Positions 61,021 to 64,000 of a stretch of DNA of 64,000 bases are shown one piece after another; position 1 is the first letter of the stretch, and every line of letters starts with the position of its first letter. The stretch is from Azolla pinnata. Taxonomy: Eukaryota; Streptophyta; Polypodiopsida; Salviniales; Salviniaceae. A model generated the notes under the pieces. That model made no database searches. It was not told the origin of the DNA and was given only the letters and a program-made list of their open reading frames with translations. The position numbers and the translations under genes were made by a program. Location: NCBI GenBank assembly GCA_037176905.1, contig JBBBWG010027645.1:11355-75354 (forward strand), read 5' to 3'.

Positions 61021-61361
61021 TGCATTGGAGGGGAGGTGGGAATAGATCTAACTAGCTACTTACAAGCTTCGCATCGCATTCGGCGCGAAGCATTTTCGCT
61101 CGACGAAAGCAGCGAGTGCCCCCGGCGCCGAGAGGATCCGATCGAGAGGCGAGGCACGTTAGCGGGGGCAGGGCGAGGGGAGGAGCAGCGGCCGCAGGAC
61201 ACGTCGAAAAGAAACGGAAGATGGCGATCGCAACCTGCCTAAGGTAGAGAGACTTTTAACAACAACAACAACAACCAAAAAAGCACACTTACTTACTTAG
61301 CTAGCCCCCTCTTCCCTCCGCATCGAATCATCGTTCATGGCCAGATTTCTAGGGTATAGAT

Positions 61362-61393
<32 letters not shown>
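61362..61393. repeat. TG dinucleotide microsatellite
   Basis: About sixteen TG units in the leader region of the START gene. Confidence 0.9.
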
Positions 61394-61394
<1 letters not shown>

Positions 61395-61449
61395 TTATGA
61401 AAACTCCGGCTTAACAGACGACCGGAGGTTGGTCGTGCCTCGGCTTTCA

Positions 61450-61615
61450 TGTGTCTGTCGCCGATGTTTTCGTCCGCGCGTCGCCGTCGCCGTCGATGTT
61501 TTCGTTCGCGTCGTCGCCGTCGCCGTCGTCGATGTTTTTTCTTTTTGTCTTTTTCCTGCGCCGCCGCCGTCGTTGTCAATGGTTTCTCGCGCGTCGTCGT
61601 CGTCGTCGTCGTGTT
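61450..61615. repeat. CGTCGC-type trinucleotide tract
   Basis: Repeated GTCGCC, GTCGAT and CGTCGT units on +, giving stop-free Arg/Ser/Val frames. It is non-coding in the preferred gene model. Confidence 0.75.
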
Positions 61616-61708
61616 TTTCCTTCCGCATGTCGCCGCCGGTTTTGTTTTCCGCGGCCGCCTGCTTCTCGGGACTGAAGCTAAAGAGCTCGGCGGTGGGGTG
61701 TTGCAGGG

Positions 61709-61979
61709 ATACAACAACAACAACAATAACAACACCAACAACACCACCAACAACAACAATAACAACACCACCAACAACACCAACAACAACAACAACAACA
61801 CCACCAAAAACACCACCATCATCATCAACAACAACAACAACAACAACAACAACATCATCATCAACAACAACAACAACACCACCAACAACAACAACAATAA
61901 CAACACCACCGAAAACACCACCACCACCAACAACAACAACAACAACAACACCAACAACACCACCGAAAACACCACCACC

Positions 61980-62022
<43 letters not shown>

Positions 62023-62060
62023 TCATCATCAACAACAACAACACCAACACCAACAACATC
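61709..62060 (+). repeat. 350-bp ACA/ACC/ATC trinucleotide tract directly before the START gene
   Basis: Nearly every triplet is CAA/ACA, with CCA/ACC and ATC variants, from 61709 up to the ATG at 62062. All three + frames lack stops over most of it (Thr, Asn or Gln rich). In the gene frame it reads Thr/Pro with short Ser runs. Either it is an unstructured CAA leader or it codes a Thr/Pro-rich N-terminal extension. Confidence 0.9.
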
Positions 62061-62061
62061 A

Positions 62062-62592
62062 ATGACGACAAAGGCGACGGCGGCGGAGAAATGGGCGATG
62101 AGCGTGGAGCACGGGCTAGCGGCGGGGTGCGGGGCGGACGAGGCGTGGGCGGTGCTGGGATCGTTCGGGGGCCTCGGCCGATGGATCCCGGCCGTCGACG
62201 TGTGCGAGATCGTGGAGGGGCGGGAGCGGGAGGCGGGGTGCGTGCGCTTCGTGGCGGGCGGCGGGCGGCGGCCCGACGGATCCCCCGAGCGATGGGTGCT
62301 CGAGAAGCTCCTCCGCTTCGCGCCCGATCTCCGCACCTTCTCCTACTCGATGCTCGATAGCAGCTACGGGTTCGAAGACTACGAAGCGAGCCTCTCGATC
62401 CACACTTCTTCTTCTTCTTCCTCTTCCTCTTCCTCTTCTTCCTCTGTCTTCGTCGTCTGGAGCTTCGAGCTCGCGCCCCTCGCCCACCGCCCCCGCCACG
62501 AGGTCCTCGACTTCCTCGTCGCCGTCTTCCGCCGCATGATGGCCGACCTCGAAGCCGCGGTGCTCCGCGAAACCAAGCCGAAGAATTATTAG
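62062..62592 (+). CDS. START/Bet v 1-fold protein, lachrymatory-factor-synthase-like (PYR/PYL-type superfamily)
   Basis: Intronless, 176 residues from ATG 62062, the usual length for this plant group. Family features in order: EKWAMSVEHGLAAGCGADEA, WAVLGSFGGLGRWIPAVDVC, EIVEGREREAGCVRFVAG, WVLEKLLRFAPDLRTFSYSM, GFEDYEASLSI, then a poly-Ser loop (coded by TTC/TCC repeats at 62407-62442), FVVWSFELAPL and a long C-terminal helix ending MADLEAAVL. Members bind small hydrophobic ligands; onion LFS is the known enzyme, and most relatives have no known ligand. It is not an ABA receptor proper: the gate and latch loop motifs are not visible. Codon use is strongly GC3-rich, unlike the other genes here. 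The frame stays open upstream through the trinucleotide tract, so a longer N terminus is possible. Confidence 0.8.
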   Translation: MTTKATAAEKWAMSVEHGLAAGCGADEAWAVLGSFGGLGRWIPAVDVCEIVEGREREAGCVRFVAGGGRRPDGSPERWVLEKLLRFAPDLRTFSYSMLDSSYGFEDYEASLSIHTSSSSSSSSSSSSSVFVVWSFELAPLAHRPRHEVLDFLVAVFRRMMADLEAAVLRETKPKNY

Positions 62593-62669
62593 ACGCGCGT
62601 GCCGCTCCTCCTCCTCCTCGAGGCGCGCAAGAAGAAGAAGAAGGAAACAAAATATGGATCGGGCTCGGA

Positions 62670-62705
62670 ATGGATCGGATCGGATCGGATCGGATCGGAT
62701 CGAAT
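62670..62705. repeat. GGATC pentanucleotide run
   Basis: About five GGATC units just after the START gene, probably in its 3' UTR. Confidence 0.85.
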
Positions 62706-62789
62706 TGGATTGAAATGGCAGGGAAGCGACGGAATGGAGGAGCACCCCGTAGGTAGATCGATCGATACGAGAATATAAACCCCCGTGTA

Positions 62790-63125
62790 CCCCCGTGATT
62801 CTGTTCACACCATCGTACCCCCGTGATTCTGTTCACACCATTGTACCCCCGTGATTCTGTTCACACCGTCCCGTGATTCCGTTCACACCGTTTTACCACC
62901 GTGATTCCGTTCACACCGTTTTACCCCCGTGATTCCGTTCACACCGTTGTACCCCCGCGATTCCGTTCACACCATTGCTCCCCCCGCGATTCTGTTCACA
63001 CCATTGTTCCCCCCGCGATTCTGTTCACACCATTGTTCCCCCCGCGATTCTGTTCACACCATTGTTCCCTCCCCGCGATTCTGTTCACACCATTGTTCCC
63101 CCCGCGATTCTGCTCACACCATTGG
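62790..63125. repeat. 28-bp minisatellite, about 12 units
   Basis: The unit is GTACCCCCGTGATTCTGTTC plus ACACCATT. Early units have GTGATTC(T/C)G, later ones CCCCGCGATTCTG, so the array shows a graded change from left to right. Unit length is not a multiple of three, and frames across it are artefacts. Confidence 0.92.
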
Positions 63126-64000
63126 GTCCCCGATGAAATCAGCTAGCTGCTTGGAAAGGGGGCAAAAAAGAAAGAATAAAGAGGATGGAGTTTTCACCGT
63201 TGTATTCGATATGAGCATAACCATTCACTGGCCTCTGTTTTTTCTGTGTTGTTCCCATACTTACCACAGGGCTTGACTCTATATAGTCATCGCTCTTTTG
63301 CTGTTGTTACGAGCAAGAACCATTCACTCGCCTCATCATCATATGTAGTGTTTGTTGCTCATCGTGTTATAGAGTCGGCTGTGCTCAGCTGTTTGTGGGC
63401 TAGTTCATTAAAGGGCGGAAGACCAGATTTGTCTCTCGCGAGGTGTCGTCAACTGGTCTTGACTAGCTCCTTTCTCTTTTTCTCGATTCTTCCATGTATG
63501 TAATTAGCTCCTTTTTTTTACACGCGCTTCTTCGAAAGGGCTTCTCTTCTCAGAACCAGCTGATCTCCGGCGAAAATGCCTTTGCGATTTGGGATATCGT
63601 CATACCCCGCATCATGACGATTCCTCGGGCCAACTTGACCACCGTCGACCCCTCATATTGCCAATGGAAAGCAGATCGATCGTCACATGCACGGCTTCTT
63701 TGATCACATCATCCTCTCCTGATCAGGCACAATCTTTGTCCAGATCATTCCGTCACTAATGTCCACAACCCGAATGAGCCATGATGATAGCAGATTCACG
63801 AAAAAAGATACCCTCCCATTAGCAATGAAGATTTTCTAGCCATTCTCACACCAGATTGCCAAAATTCAAGCTGTTGAATCATGATGGTGAATCCTCTTTT
63901 AGACCAGAGTCGTTGATAAGCCAAAACAAAAAGTGTGAGCTCTTCTGATTGTGTAAAGAAGGCAACGAGACAACGAGACAAATACAGAGATAGAGAGGAA
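63126..64000. other. Right-edge intergenic DNA, no gene recognised
   Basis: Mixed composition with short random frames on both strands. I see no conserved protein segment, RNA gene or repeat of note up to the window edge. Confidence 0.55.

Noticed and set aside
61349-62836. 495-codon minus-strand frame opposite the START gene
   Set aside because: It is antisense to a recognisable protein and consists of Arg/Gly/Leu/Val runs from GC-rich and trinucleotide repeats.
62901-63276. Frames reading MIPFTPLYPRDSVHT-like repeats
   Set aside because: The 28-bp minisatellite shifts frame at every unit; no single protein is implied.

Overview
The window is nuclear DNA of a land plant. All seven recognisable genes are plant types: PIE1 (SWR1-complex ATPase), ATG18/WIPI, PARP2 with SAP domains, a senescence regulator of the S40/DUF584 family, MPS1 kinase, a BASS4-type plastid carrier with a transit-peptide-like N terminus, and a START/Bet v 1-fold protein of the lachrymatory-factor-synthase-like type. 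Introns are GT-AG and range from about 80 bp to 3.3 kb. TTTAGGG- and TTAGGG-type telomere-like tracts, teloboxes and CTT/GAA trinucleotide tracts near gene starts fit this. I cannot place the species or even the major clade with confidence.

Layout. 1-5072: an acidic reading frame cut by the left edge, then AT-rich DNA without a recognisable gene. 5073-16876 (-): PIE1, 14 exons, 2148 residues, every exon junction keeps frame. 16877-19326: divergent spacer with a long alternating purine-pyrimidine microsatellite and a diverged tRNA-like repeat. 19327-21949 (+): ATG18, 4 exons. 21950-24665: gene-free, ending in a nearly pure purine tract of about 0.8 kb just before PARP2. 24666-31705 (+): PARP2, 20 exons. 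34649-35923 (-): S40-like, one exon. 35924-41723: a dense belt of unrelated tandem arrays, including GAA/telomere-like compound repeats, interstitial telomere-like DNA and three minisatellites. 41724-45864 (-): MPS1, 4 exons. 46736-47273: a possible LTR fossil. 48460-56930 (-): BASS4-like, 13 predicted exons including a 22-nt microexon. 57050-58605: a tandem array whose unit carries a tRNA-like module. 62062-62592 (+): the GC-rich intronless START gene behind a long CAA/ACC trinucleotide tract. 62790-63125: a 28-bp minisatellite.

The genes do not form one pathway. PIE1 (H2A.Z deposition), PARP2 (DNA-break signalling) and MPS1 (spindle checkpoint) all act on chromatin or chromosomes, ATG18 acts in autophagy, S40 in senescence and BASS4 at the plastid envelope. 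This looks like ordinary plant gene order, not a functional cluster. I found no convincing new multi-gene system. The most unusual observations are the in-frame higher-order repeat in the MPS1 N-terminal half, the tRNA-like satellite at 57-58.6 kb, the trinucleotide leader or Thr/Pro-rich extension of the START gene, and the very long Z-DNA-prone and purine-only tracts at gene 5' ends. Exon borders were read by eye from splice signals, phase and remembered family sequences; no alignment was run.
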